A stretch of 64,000 nt of DNA from Perognathus longimembris pacificus (taxonomy: Eukaryota; Chordata; Mammalia; Rodentia; Heteromyidae): the NCBI RefSeq assembly GCF_023159225.1, contig NC_063162.1:95870880-95934879 (forward strand), in the 5' to 3' direction. The notes under the pieces are model-generated. The model had not been told where the DNA came from, made no database searches, and worked only from the letters and a program-made list of their open reading frames with translations. Position numbers and translations under genes: made by a program. Numbering within the stretch: position 1 is the stretch's first letter; each line of letters opens with the position of its first letter. Of this stretch, positions 11,180-21,535 are shown one piece after another.

Positions 11180-11389
11180 GGGAATGGGGATATGGCCTAG
11201 CGGCAAGAGTGCTTGCCTTGTATACATGAAGCCCTGGGTTCGATTTCCCAGCACCACGTATACAGAAAACGGCCAGAAGTGGCACTGTGGCTCAAGTGGT
11301 AGAGTGCTAGCCTTGAGCAAAAAGAACAGGGACAGTGCTCAGGGCCTGACTCCAAGGCCCAGGACTGGCAAAAAAGAAAAAAAAAAAAA
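11180..11389 (+). mobile_element. IDL-Geo SINE, full length
   Basis: A complete dimer with B box 'gggttcgatttcc'. The right half has lost a few bases ('aaaaagaacagggac'). A perfect 18-bp duplication, agaatattattgaaatgt, lies at 11162-11179 and 11390-11407. Confidence 0.95.
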
Positions 11390-11407
11390 AGAATATTATT
11401 GAAATGT

Positions 11408-12049
11408 AAACTAGCAATTTACCTTTGAGATTTTAATCTTTTTAATTTGTAAAATAATTCATTCACTTCCTAAATATTATCAAAAAAGGAAATTCTTCAA
11501 AAGACCATTTAATGAGGTACAAATGTTTAATTTGTTTTAATTTCAAACACAGGGTCTTTAAACCAGCAATTTCTGAAAATGAAGCCATAAGAACAAATAT
11601 GGACACCAATGTGACACAGTGGAATTCAGGAGAAATGTCGTCAGTCCTACCAATGTTTATTTGACGTAATGTTTCTCTTACTTTTTAGCTTTGTAGTTTC
11701 ATAATTTTATGCCATGGCACTTATGATTTCTCTGTAGTTCTTAATTTTCCTTAAATTATTATAATTTATGTTAAACTAGGAAGTTCCATTTCCTATGGTA
11801 TATCTTACATATAAACACATGCACAGACACAAGTAAGTTGAAATGGGAAATTGTTTTCTATTTGTACTACATCTATCAGATTAAAAACGTTTCTCTTCTT
11901 TTAAAATATTGTCCTTCCATCCTTGATCATTTTTTTTTTACTTTTTTGTTTCATATTTCTTAGCATGCAATTTCTGGTGACAAAACTCTCCTATTAGAAA
12001 ATACTTTAATTGTATGTTCACTTAAAAACATATTTCCACATATTATTCA
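11408..12049. other. Unassigned AT-rich sequence
   Basis: I see no gene, open frame or recognisable repeat in this stretch. Confidence 0.4.
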
Positions 12050-12215
12050 CTAGTGGCTCACAGCTATAATGCTACCTACTAAGGAGAATGAGATCTGAGA
12101 ATCGTGATTTAAAGACAGTCTGGCATCAAAACTATATCAAATTAACCAGCCAAATGCTAGACTGGAAGCATGGGTCAACTGGTAGTGTGCCACCCATGAG
12201 TGTAAAAGCCACTGG
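12050..12215 (+). mobile_element. Degenerate B1-Geo SINE
   Basis: 'tagtggctcacagctataat' and 'attaaccagccaaatgc' mark the left part; 'tgggtcaactggtagtgtgcc' marks the start of the Geo part, which fades out. Limits are approximate. Confidence 0.55.
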
Positions 12216-12694
12216 AATAGTATATTTCTATCCAAAATACTCAACTCATCATGAGCGTGATCTTTCATAAAGAACCTTAAAGCTTGCTCAGGCTCCTAAT
12301 GAAACTTCTATATATTTCCCCACATTTTCTGACCTCTAAGAATTTTTGAATGTCCCTTCCTTTATAGTAACTCTGCATTTTTCAAATGTAAATAGTTTCA
12401 TGCTCTTGTATCTTACTTTATTTCTTGGAGCTATTCTGCAAAGTATTCTGAAAAGCACTCAGCTATCTAAACATCTGGAAATAAAACCTTGCAATTAACA
12501 GTCACATTTTCATCACTGCAAGTCTGTTAGTTTGAGAATGTCTTGCCTGTTGCCTTTCTCCTAGGTATGTTGAGAAACTGCACCATCTGCATCTAATGAA
12601 ACAGAAATGAAGTCAGCCTCAAAATACTCAGGGTAGAGTTTCCCAGAGCATCTCTGTACTCTGCTTCATTTGTTTTACTTGGTGAGAAACTGAT
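12216..12694. other. Unassigned sequence
   Basis: No gene or repeat recognised. Confidence 0.4.
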
Positions 12695-12753
12695 TGTGTG
12701 TGTGTGTGTGTGTGCGCGCGCATGCGTGCACACGAGCGTGTGCATGCACATGT
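12695..12753. repeat. (TG)n-(CG)n alternating purine-pyrimidine tract
   Basis: A TG repeat runs into CGCGCG and then mixed CA/TG. Positions 12695-12734 alternate purine and pyrimidine without a break, a pattern that favours left-handed (Z) DNA. Confidence 0.9.
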
Positions 12754-13494
12754 TATAAATTCCATAATATTAATTGTTACTGACACCAACTTTATTTAGA
12801 TGCTTTCAAAACTGACTTAAATTTAAATGCTTTGATGGAGCTTTATGGTGATATTTTTAGGGAGAATTCTGAATTTTAATAAAATGAAATACTTCTTTTG
12901 TGAATCTAGTCTTGTTTTCACTTGAAACAAATCAAATGATTTCAGCAGCTCGTCCCTCCTTTTGGCTGTCACACAGCAAGGAGTCTAATTTATGAGTCTC
13001 TAGGATATTCTATCTAAAATTTTGGCTCTCTTAGTACAGAAATATAGCATAACATATTGCTTTATTTTTAATTTGCTTTGTCTTGAAGCCTAGCAAAGAC
13101 AAAATACACATGATATTTTATATAATTTCTTTAAATGGTTAATTAGAAATTCTCCAGATGACTGCGCTGATTTTAGGTGAATTATTTAAAAGTGCTCTAA
13201 GTTTTCTATTTAGAAATTTGTATATAAATTCACATAATACTTTCTTTAGTGGCAATTCCTTTGTAAACTACTTGAAAGATCAAAATAAAATTACTTTAAA
13301 AATACTAGTAAATGTTCTAAAAAAGAAAGAAATTTATGTCAGTGAGTGAAATCTTGACAAATAATTAATACCACAGCTTTTCACAATGTGTTAAATGAAT
13401 TCCTACCAATTGGAAGCCCCACTGGAGAGGATGGAGATTTGATGAAGACAAACTGAAGTTGTAGGAAATATTGACTTTCATCTGTTTTTCAAAT
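12754..13494. other. Unassigned AT-rich sequence
   Basis: No gene or repeat recognised; a 63-codon frame here (13158-13349) has low-complexity composition and no support. Confidence 0.4.
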
Positions 13495-13500
13495 TAAGGT

Positions 13501-13716
13501 GTTTTTTGTTTTGTTTTGTTTTTGGCCAGTCCTGGGGCTTGGACTCAGGGCCTGAGCACTGTCCCTGGCTTCTTCTTGCTCAAGGCTAGCACTCTGCCAC
13601 TTGAGCCACAGCGCCACTTCTGGCCATTTTCTGTATCTGTGGTGCTGGGGAATCGAACCCAAGGCCTCATGTATGCAAGGCAAGCACTCTTGCCACTAGG
13701 CCATATCCCCAGCCCC
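13501..13716 (-). mobile_element. IDL-Geo SINE, full length
   Basis: Reads in reverse from a T-rich tail ('ggccagtcctggggcttgga') to the ID-like head ('ccatatccccagccc'). It is flanked by a short taaggt duplication at 13495-13500 and 13717-13722; anything longer is blurred by T-rich sequence. Confidence 0.9.
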
Positions 13717-13972
13717 TAAGGTTTTGGTTTTTTTTTAAGACTGGGTTTGAATAAATTCTTCCATGACATAAAATTTATTTTAAGATATCAGTGATATTGT
13801 CAGTGTTTAACTCTCAAAACTGAAACAAAATGGTGAATCTATAACAGGTCTATTCAAGAAGGCACTTCACAGCTTAGAGGGAGTTGGAATAGTTTCTCCT
13901 GACTATATGGTCTTTATCTGAAGAACTAGAGGGAATGAATAAAACTAAAGAAATCCAAGAAAGACAAATTTG

Positions 13973-13973
<1 letters not shown>

Positions 13974-14006
<33 letters not shown>

Positions 14007-14007
14007 C
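13974..14007. repeat. (TA)n microsatellite
   Basis: A TA dinucleotide tract with one ACA interruption. Confidence 0.9.
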
Positions 14008-14063
14008 AGTTTGTGGAGTTTTTTGTTGTTTGTTTTAAAAGATTGAAATAATTTTAACTTAAG

Positions 14064-14064
<1 letters not shown>

Positions 14065-14102
<38 letters not shown>

Positions 14103-14111
14103 CACACACAC
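14065..14111. repeat. (CA)n microsatellite
   Basis: An almost pure CA tract with one TG step near the right end. Confidence 0.95.
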
Positions 14112-15429
14112 TATAATGGGAGCTTGGTCCCAAGGTGGCACTTTTGGAAGAATGTTTAAGAGATTGGAGGACCTTGGATAACCTGGGGTGCATCCTTGAA
14201 AAGAATTATGGATTCACAGTATTTCTTTTGGATTTCTGGTTCAAGTTGTAAAGGCTTGTTCTTTTTGCATTTCTGCCATGATATAACTCTGTCTACCATC
14301 TAGTAATAGGAGTGCTTAATCTAAACTTTGACTTCTAACTTTGTGAATTAAAGAAATTCCTTCACAATTAACCTGTTTCGGGTCTTTCATGATAGTAAAG
14401 AAAAGGTTGAAAAAATTGTACATTACATATTATTTATTATATTATTTGTAATACAAGTACAATATCAATTCTTTATACTATAATTGTATCTTGTCATTTG
14501 GTTGATCATTTGAATGATTTGAATTGCTCTATGTACTTTCACAGACGTAAGTCAGATCCAATTCGGTCATCAACTTAAGTGCAGTCATCTTAGATGATGA
14601 CATAAGCTTGCTTGGTGAGCATCACCAAGCCTTTAACTTTTCTCTCAGTATTTCTAGAGAGATTTTCATTCTTATAGGAGTTACTTTATGATTCATGATG
14701 ATTTGTTTTCCAAAATAAATTGAAAGTCCAAGGTTCACCATAGAATCAAATACTAAGACAGTTGCTTCCAGTTATATCATTACAAGAAACATATATTGTA
14801 ATTCATTTTTCCATGAATATTATACTATTTATGGGTAGCTTCTTCTGCAATTCTGGTCTGTGAACCAGGGAATTACTTAATACTATTGAGCAACTGCTCA
14901 GAATGATGTGTATTTAGCAAAAAGTAGCAAGTAAATCGTTTGGCACCTTTCTAGTGGGTTAGAAGAAGAGGGGAGATACTTACTGAGCAGTACAATTTCC
15001 TGTAAATTCTCTGGTAGAATGCAATTATAGAAGCCATTTTATGTCATCTATTTTTTCTATTGCACTTGATGTTGGAATTTTTTTTTGAAATTGACCATGG
15101 TGATGGAAATTTTGGGTTTTCGTACAGTATTATACTATTCACTTTTTTGAACTGAATAAGTATACAATTATAATCCAGGCAAAGGCAAGAGCAGCATCTG
15201 GTAATTTTATGGTCTAAAAGTCCAGGGCCATAATTAACTAGGGGTGGTCATAGGCCTTATGAAAAGATGCCACTATAACTGGCTAATATTTCTGTCAGTT
15301 GAACATGGCCTCCACAGGAGACCATGCTGTCAAAACAGAATAGCTTATTAAAGTCTTCTTTGGTTTTAAGACTTGTTTTTCATTCAACTATCAGTTAAAT
15401 ATGACTTTCAAAAATTATTTTAAAAGCTG
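14112..15429. other. Unassigned AT-rich sequence
   Basis: No gene or recognisable repeat. Confidence 0.4.
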
Positions 15430-15687
15430 GAAGCTGGTGGCTCATACCTATAATCCTAGCTATTCAGAAGACTAAGATCAGAGGATTGTAGTTCAAAGCC
15501 AGCCCAGAAAGGAAAATACACAAGACTCTTATCTCCAGTTTACCAACAGAAAACCAAAAGTGGAGATGTGGCTCAAAGTGATAGAGTACTAACCTTGAGC
15601 AAAAAAACCTCAGGGACTGTGTCCAGGCCTGAGTCAAAGTCAATCCCTTGACCAACAAAAACAAAACAGAAATAAAAGAAAAGAAGG
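15430..15687 (+). mobile_element. B1-Geo dimeric SINE, nearly complete
   Basis: One of the clearest copies of the older dimer. The B1-like head is 'gctggtggctcatacctata', the linker is 'atctccagtttaccaacag', and the Geo part runs 'gagatgtggctcaaagtgat' to 'ggcctgagtcaaagtcaat', followed by an A-rich tail. Confidence 0.8.
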
Positions 15688-15814
15688 TATTTTAAGGACT
15701 ATGATAATAGTATCCCAAAATAAGGGATGTGATTTCTGTGAAAGTCAAGAAAGTCACATTGATATTATTCTCGTTGTGAGATAAACAGAAAGAATACTTT
15801 GTTTTTAGTCATCT

Positions 15815-16135
15815 GTATGAGTCAGCTTTTCAATACCATAATTAAATACCTGAGACATTCTAACATCTAAAGTAAAGCAATTTGACTCACAGTAGTAAGT
15901 TGGACAAAAAAATTCAAGTTGCTCTGGTGGGACAGGTTCTGGTGAGGGTTTCTCCTTGGCTGCTTCATCACATGATGGATTGTGATTGTGGGTACTTGTG
16001 TGGAAGCAGCGGTCACATTGCCAGACAGGAAGTCAGAGACAATAATCCCTTTCAAGAGCATGGCTCCTAATTGATTCCAGGATTTCCCACTGGACACTTC
16101 CAGGGAAAGGTCTCCTTGCCATCCTCTCAATCAGA
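15815..16135. mobile_element. Old LTR-like interspersed repeat
   Basis: 'gagtcagcttttcaatacca', 'ttgactcacagtagtaag', 'aattcaagttgctctggtgg' and 'cttggctgcttcatcacatg' resemble an old mammalian MaLR-type LTR in reverse. Assigned from memory; family unconfirmed. Confidence 0.4.
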
Positions 16136-17223
16136 GTTAATACAAAGCAGCAGGAGGCCCAGAAGCACCCGATAAACCAAACAGAACATAAGGAAATCCA
16201 AGTAGGCTTGAAAAAAGGCAAAAAAAAAAAAAAATAGTCCATTATTGGAATAACAGCCCACAAAAGGATAGGACTTTCATGCTAAAGCCCAATAATGTTA
16301 ACAAAAATAAAATTTCAATTCAGAACAGAATTCCTGAAAAGTAGATACAATCTACAGAAGACAATAAAAATATCTATCAGTATAAGGAATTCATGACATA
16401 AAATGTGAATGTGAAAAGACAGTTAATGCCAACATTGAGAAGAAGCAATGTTGTTATTATTTTACATCAATTTTAAATCAGTCATCAAAAAAAAAACACT
16501 TCCAATTACAAATTCCCTTCTTATAAATACAAACTGACAACTCTGGAAATAAATAGAAGTGAAATAGAATTGAAATTGTAAAAGGAACTAGTGGAAACAA
16601 AAAAAATCTAATTGAAAATTTCCATGACAGATACACAGTATCTGGATATATTTTGCTGAATGACTAGGTATTAAACTGGAGATGACAGAGGATAGCACCA
16701 GTAAATTTAAGAACACTCAGTATGATTTACCAAATCTGAATAGCAGATGGAATATAGGGAGGGAAAGTAAGCAGAAACCCAAGGACCTGTAGACATAACT
16801 ACACAATATTCATACTGATGGAGTCCCAGAACAAGAAGAGGAAAACAATGTGCTAAGAGAGATTGCAGAGAATTGGTTACATCCAAACTTGACTAATAAC
16901 ACAAACCTTCAGATCGAAGAAGTCAAGTGTGTCTCCCAAATCAAAAACAAAAACAATTCCACACAGTCATAGCATAATTAATTTCTGAAAAAAATCCAGA
17001 GAAATAGAACACATTATCTGCAGAGGAATAGTAACTTAAATGAATTGAAGGCTAGAATAAGTGGCACTATATTTTTCATGTTGTGAAAGAAAGCAACTCT
17101 CAACTGTAGATGTACATAAATTAGCCTTTAGAAAATGAAAGGAAAGAAAGTTACTCTCAGATAAGAAACAAGCAACATTTTCCACAAGCAGAACAATTAA
17201 AGAATGTCTTTAAAAAGTCCTTC
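16136..17223. other. Unassigned A-rich sequence
   Basis: The plus strand is A-rich throughout, with no clear repeat match and no long frame. It could be old L1 or ERV internal sequence, but I cannot show that. Confidence 0.35.
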
Positions 17224-17306
17224 AAGTAGGAATGCACTAGCTTTGAACCCTAAAGCTCAAGGACTGTGCTTAGGCCCTTATTCAACCCCCAGGACTGATA
17301 CAAGCA
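17224..17306 (+). mobile_element. Geo-monomer SINE remnant
   Basis: 'ctcaaggactgtgcttaggc' and 'ttcaacccccaggactgata' match the right end of the Geo monomer. The left part is lost. Confidence 0.5.
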
Positions 17307-17386
17307 GAAAAGAAGTCCACAAACAGAGAGGAAATGACAAAAGAAAACAAAAACAACTCTTGGAACATTGGGACTAAACACCACGG

Positions 17387-17424
17387 CCACCACCACCACC
17401 ACCACCACCACCAACAACAACAAT
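17387..17424. repeat. (CAC)n/(CAA)n trinucleotide repeat
   Basis: About eight CAC units followed by a few CAA units. Confidence 0.9.
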
Positions 17425-17899
17425 AAACATTGGGAAGAACCCATCTTCATGCATTTTGAAATTTATATTCACTCTTTGAAACAAAAATTATAATGCCACC
17501 TTTTAATTGAGTTCCTTCTGCTATAACAAAATACCTTATAATTTATCATTTATAAAGAAGTGAAACTTCTCCCAGTTCAACCAAGTTTTCAAAAGACTGT
17601 TTTTCTTTAATTTTATTGTCAAGGTGATGTAGAGTTGTTACAGTTACATACGTAAGGTAGTGAATACATTTCTTGTCAAACCTGTTACCTCCTCATTTTT
17701 TCCTACCTTCCTTCCTACCCACTCACCCCCCAGTTCTATAGTTAAAAAATTTCCAACATATTGTCTTGTGAGTATCCTGTTGCATTGGTTCACCCTTTGT
17801 CCTTTGTCTCAGCTTTTGATATTCTTCTTCCCTTCCCTAATTCAAATAAATGTATATACATATATAGGTATATATGTATATATATAAATACACATTATA

Positions 17900-17944
17900 T
17901 ACATACATACATACATACATACATACATACATACATACATACAC
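17900..17944. repeat. (ATAC)n microsatellite
   Basis: About eleven ATAC units, preceded by AT-rich TATA/CATA sequence, inside the old L1 3' UTR. Confidence 0.93.
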
Positions 17945-18208
17945 ACTAGTCAGGGTACCAAAATCAAATGCAGTGATAATAGGGGATAAACCACAGGAAA
18001 GAAAAATAAAAGAGAAATGAAATCATTTCACATAATACATTAAAAAATAACAATGAGAAGCCTCTTGTTTGCATAATATGGAGTTCATTTCACTTAGCAT
18101 CATATGTGTTCATAAGAGCATAGCTATTGGGCTTTTGGGATCTTCTGTTATGACTAGCCTAAATCTGTAGTAATTATTCACTATGAGGGAAACCATAGAG
18201 TCCATGTT

Positions 18209-18213
<5 letters not shown>

Positions 18214-18242
<29 letters not shown>

Positions 18243-18433
18243 GCCAGTCCTGGGCCTTGGACTCAGGGCCTGAGCACTGTCCCTGGCTTCTTCCCGCTCA
18301 AGGCAGCACTCTGCCACTTGAGCCACAGCGCCGCTTCTGGCCGTTTTCTGTATATGTGGTGCTGGGGAATCGAACCTAGGGCCTCGTGTATCCGAGGCAG
18401 GCACTCTTGCCACTAGGCTATATCCCCAGCCCC
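18214..18433 (-). mobile_element. IDL-Geo SINE nested in L1
   Basis: A complete dimer in reverse with a T-tail of about 30 nt. A perfect 16-bp duplication, gagtccatgtttcttt, lies at 18198-18213 and 18434-18449. The related L1 at about 33950 carries this site once and uninterrupted, confirming the insertion. Confidence 0.96.
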
Positions 18434-18759
18434 GAGTCCATGTTTCTTTGAGTCTGGCTCACTTCACTTAACATGATTTTTCCCAAGTCTTTCAATTTCC
18501 TTACAAATGGGGGGCAATGTCATTCTTTCTGGTGGAAGCGTAGAATTCCATTGTGTATATGTACCATATTTTCTTGATCCATTCATCTACTGAGGGGCAT
18601 CTAGATTGGTTCCGTATTTTAGCTATGGTAAACAATGAATAGACTCTGTCTTAAGAGCTTTCTCTGTGCCCTATTGATAATCTTTTGTTGCTGCATTTAT
18701 TCCCCACTTTAGCAGAAGGGAAATATACTATCTAGGGAGCTTCTCCATCACATCTCTTT

Positions 18760-19018
18760 TCTTTTTCTTTTTTCTTTTTTCCAGCCCTGGGGCTTGAACT
18801 CAGGGCCTGGGTGCAGTCCCTGAGCTTCTCTCCGTGACCAAGGCTAGTGCTCTACCCCTTGAGCCACAGAGCCACCTTCTTGAGTGGTTAATTGGATATA
18901 AGAGTCTCATGGGGAACTTTTCTTCCCCACGCTGGCTTCGAACTTCAATCTTCCTATGCAGACCTGGACTGTAATCCTCCTATTTAGGCTTCCATGTAAC
19001 TAAAACGGCAGGTGTGTT
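18760..19018 (-). mobile_element. B1-Geo dimeric SINE
   Basis: In reverse: 'ccagccctggggcttgaac' (Geo end), 'ccttgagccacagagccacc', linker 'gagtggttaattgg', then the B1-like part 'cttcgaacttcaatcttcc'. Confidence 0.75.
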
Positions 19019-19439
19019 TCATTACACATTAATGTAGATTTTAACTGTGTGAGTTTCTGCTTTCTATATTTTGAAGGTTATGGTTTGGATGCTTACATAC
19101 ATAGACTATACAACTTCCTGGTTGTTGCCTGGTGCTTGCAGGTTTTCTTTGTTCTGACATCTGTATTACTGGATACTTTTATAGCCACTGTTGGTTAAGT
19201 TTCTTTTTAATTTAACATTTAAATGGTGCATTCTCTTCAATGTTCTAGTTTTACCCTATGATGTCATTACATTTGAAGTGAGTTTGTCATAACATATAGT
19301 TTAGTAACTTTAATAATTCTGATAGCTTCTGCCTGTTGATCAAAACGTAAGATAATTGCTCACATTTATAACAATTATTCATATGGTAGGAGTTAAGTTT
19401 CCATTTTGTTATGAGTTTGTTTTTTGATTTTTCATTTTT

Positions 19440-19675
19440 GTACCAGTCTTGGGACTTGAACTCAGGGTCCTGGTAATATCCCTGAGCTTAAATGCTCACT
19501 TATACTATCACTTGAGCCACAACTCTACTTCATCTTTTTTTGGTATTTAATTGGAGGTAAGAACCTCACAAACTTTTTTGCTTTTTGTTTTTACTGTGCT
19601 AGCTTCAAAAAGTGATCCTCTGATCTCAGTTTTCTGAGTAGCCAGGAATAAGTAAGCCACCAATGCCCAGCAAAT
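19440..19675 (-). mobile_element. B1-Geo dimeric SINE
   Basis: In reverse: 'accagtcttgggacttgaac', 'cacttgagccacaactctac', 'gtatttaattggaggtaag' and the B1-like 'gtgatcctctgatctcag'. Confidence 0.72.
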
Positions 19676-19689
19676 ATTGTGATTATGTT

Positions 19690-20010
19690 CTTATCTGAGT
19701 GCCAATTCTGTATCTTGAGCTCAGGGCTTGGGTGCTATCCCTGAGCTTTTTGTCCTAGCACTGTAACACTGGTAGGTCTGGGCGTACACACATACACCAA
19801 GGCTTGAGCTCAGTACTTAGCACTTTTATTTGGCTTTCTTGATTACAGCTGGCATTCTACCACTTGAATCATTCCTTTATCCTAACTTTTTGTTAATTAA
19901 TTAGAAATTGGAGTCCAATGGGCTTGTCTGCCCAGGCTAGCTTTGAAGCATTATTATCTGAATCTGAGGCTTCTGAGTCACTGGCATAAGTCATAGCATC
20001 TAGCTCATTT
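19690..20010 (-). mobile_element. Composite of two degenerate SINEs
   Basis: Two Geo-type ends ('ttgagctcagggcttgggtg' and 'aaggcttgagctcagtac') precede one B1-like part ('tgcccaggctagctttgaag'). This looks like one SINE inserted into, or fused with, another. Confidence 0.5.
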
Positions 20011-20109
20011 TTAATTTTCTTTTCTCTATTTCTTTACCCCTCCTTTCTTTATGGATCACTTGAACAATTTTGTAGGATGGATTGAGGTTTGATGTCATCC
20101 AGGGCAAAA

Positions 20110-20235
20110 TAATCTAATAAACAGCAAAATACCCATACTAGAGGTGTGGTTTAAATAGTATACCACTAGCAGTGAGGTAAACATTGAGAGTGTGAGATCT
20201 TGAGGTCGAAACTGGTGCAGAGAAAAAAAAAATAT
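20110..20235 (+). mobile_element. Geo-monomer SINE remnant
   Basis: 'aggtgtggtttaaatagtat' and 'gagatcttgaggtcgaaactgg' followed by an A-tail fit a diverged Geo right half. Confidence 0.4.
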
Positions 20236-20364
20236 TGTTCCATGTTAAGTACAAATTAAAATGTTAGTTATTACATATTACAGGAGAAATTCTCTAGGAG
20301 TACAAACTATTTCTCCATTTCTCCCTGGGAAGTAAAACACTCATGCCTAATCTCAAATTTTATG

Positions 20365-20585
20365 CTATTTTTTTCTTTTTTAGAATTTATCGTTAGTGTA
20401 GAGATGATATACAGAGGAGTTACAGTTACATAAATCAAGCCATGAGTAATGAGTACAATTCTTTGAATCACATTTCCCCTTCCATTGATTTCTCCCTTCC
20501 CCACCCACAGGATATCCAGTTCATTTTTCACATAGTGTTATATTTATTTGTTCACCCTTTATTCTACCTTTTCTGTGTCATTATA
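20365..20585 (-). mobile_element. Old L1 3'-UTR fragment
   Basis: 'gatatacagaggagttacag', 'ttacataaatcaagcc' and 'tttccccttccattgatttc' resemble the older L1 3' UTR seen at 33402 and 17595. Short and 5'-truncated. Confidence 0.6.
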
Positions 20586-21270
20586 TACCCTCCCAAATAA
20601 AAACAAACAAGACAAAAGGAAAACAAAAAAAGCAACAATAACAACTAAAATTGTCTCTTGTTTCCTTTTCTTGGACCTCATTTCATAGAGTATGCATGTG
20701 ATTTCAAAATACATTTTAAACAATTTTCTTATATCATGTCATTTATAATATAATCTTTTTAATTATTCAGAAAGACATTCTTGTTAGTCTCATGTCATTT
20801 GCTAATGAGCATGGCCATACTTTCCTTTGAGGAGGGTAATATTTACGTACCAGTTCTGATGCTCTGCAAACACTGTTTTTATTTCATATAGTAATGTTTA
20901 ATCAGCTTTCCTAAGTAGAGAAGTTGTTCATCTTCTCATGTTCTCCAACGCATTTATTTGTGAAGTGTCAGCTATACTGAAAAATCATTGGACTTTGCTT
21001 TTCCCACTATTATTGTATAATTATTGACTGAAAGATTACTTTTATTCTCTTTTGTTAAGTAAGCTCCATTACATTGGAAATGTAATTGTGTTACTTTACA
21101 AAATTTCTATTACAGTAAAGGCCCTTATAGGAATTGCATTATATCCATTGTTTTTTTATAATTCTACATTTTATGTGATAGATTAGGAAAAAAAAATTCA
21201 GACATATACAACATATATTCGGCATGTTACTGCTACATATAATGACTAAGCACCTTTAAATGTAGAAAAG
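20586..21270. other. Unassigned AT-rich sequence
   Basis: No gene or repeat recognised. Confidence 0.4.
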
Positions 21271-21535
21271 GTGAGAGGTAGTCTCACACTGTAGTTCATG
21301 CCTGTAATCCTAGCTAGACAGATGGCTGAGACCTTAGAAGTAGTTCAAAGTCAGTCTGCACATGAATATCCATGAGACTCTTATCACCAATTAGCCAGCA
21401 AAAGTTGAAAGTGAAGCTGTGGCTCAAGTGGTAGAGCACCAGTCTCACATAAAAGAACTAAGGGTCAGCACCCAAGCCCAGAGTTCAAGCTCCAGTACCA
21501 GCACAAAATAACAAAAAGAACAAAGAAAAGGAAAA
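21271..21535 (+). mobile_element. B1-Geo dimeric SINE
   Basis: The B1-like head 'catgcctgtaatcctagc' is followed by linker 'tcaccaattagccagcaaaa' and Geo part 'gaagctgtggctcaagtgg' to 'agagttcaagctccagtacc', with an A-rich tail. Confidence 0.78.

Larger units (their letters stand above)
17595..18660 (-). mobile_element. Old L1 3' part, interrupted by a SINE
   Basis: Minus-strand L1 3' region. It aligns by eye with the copy at 33402-34260: 'ttttattgtcaaggtgatgt', 'ggagttcatttcacttagca', 'tgactagcctaaa' and 'gatccattcatctactgag'. It is broken by the (ATAC)n tract at 17900 and the IDL-Geo insertion at 18214, and the 5' part is truncated. Confidence 0.8.

Noticed and set aside
17900..17944. A CRISPR-like or tandem satellite array
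   Set aside because: The unit is only 4 bp with no spacers; it is a plain microsatellite. No CRISPR array is present in the window.
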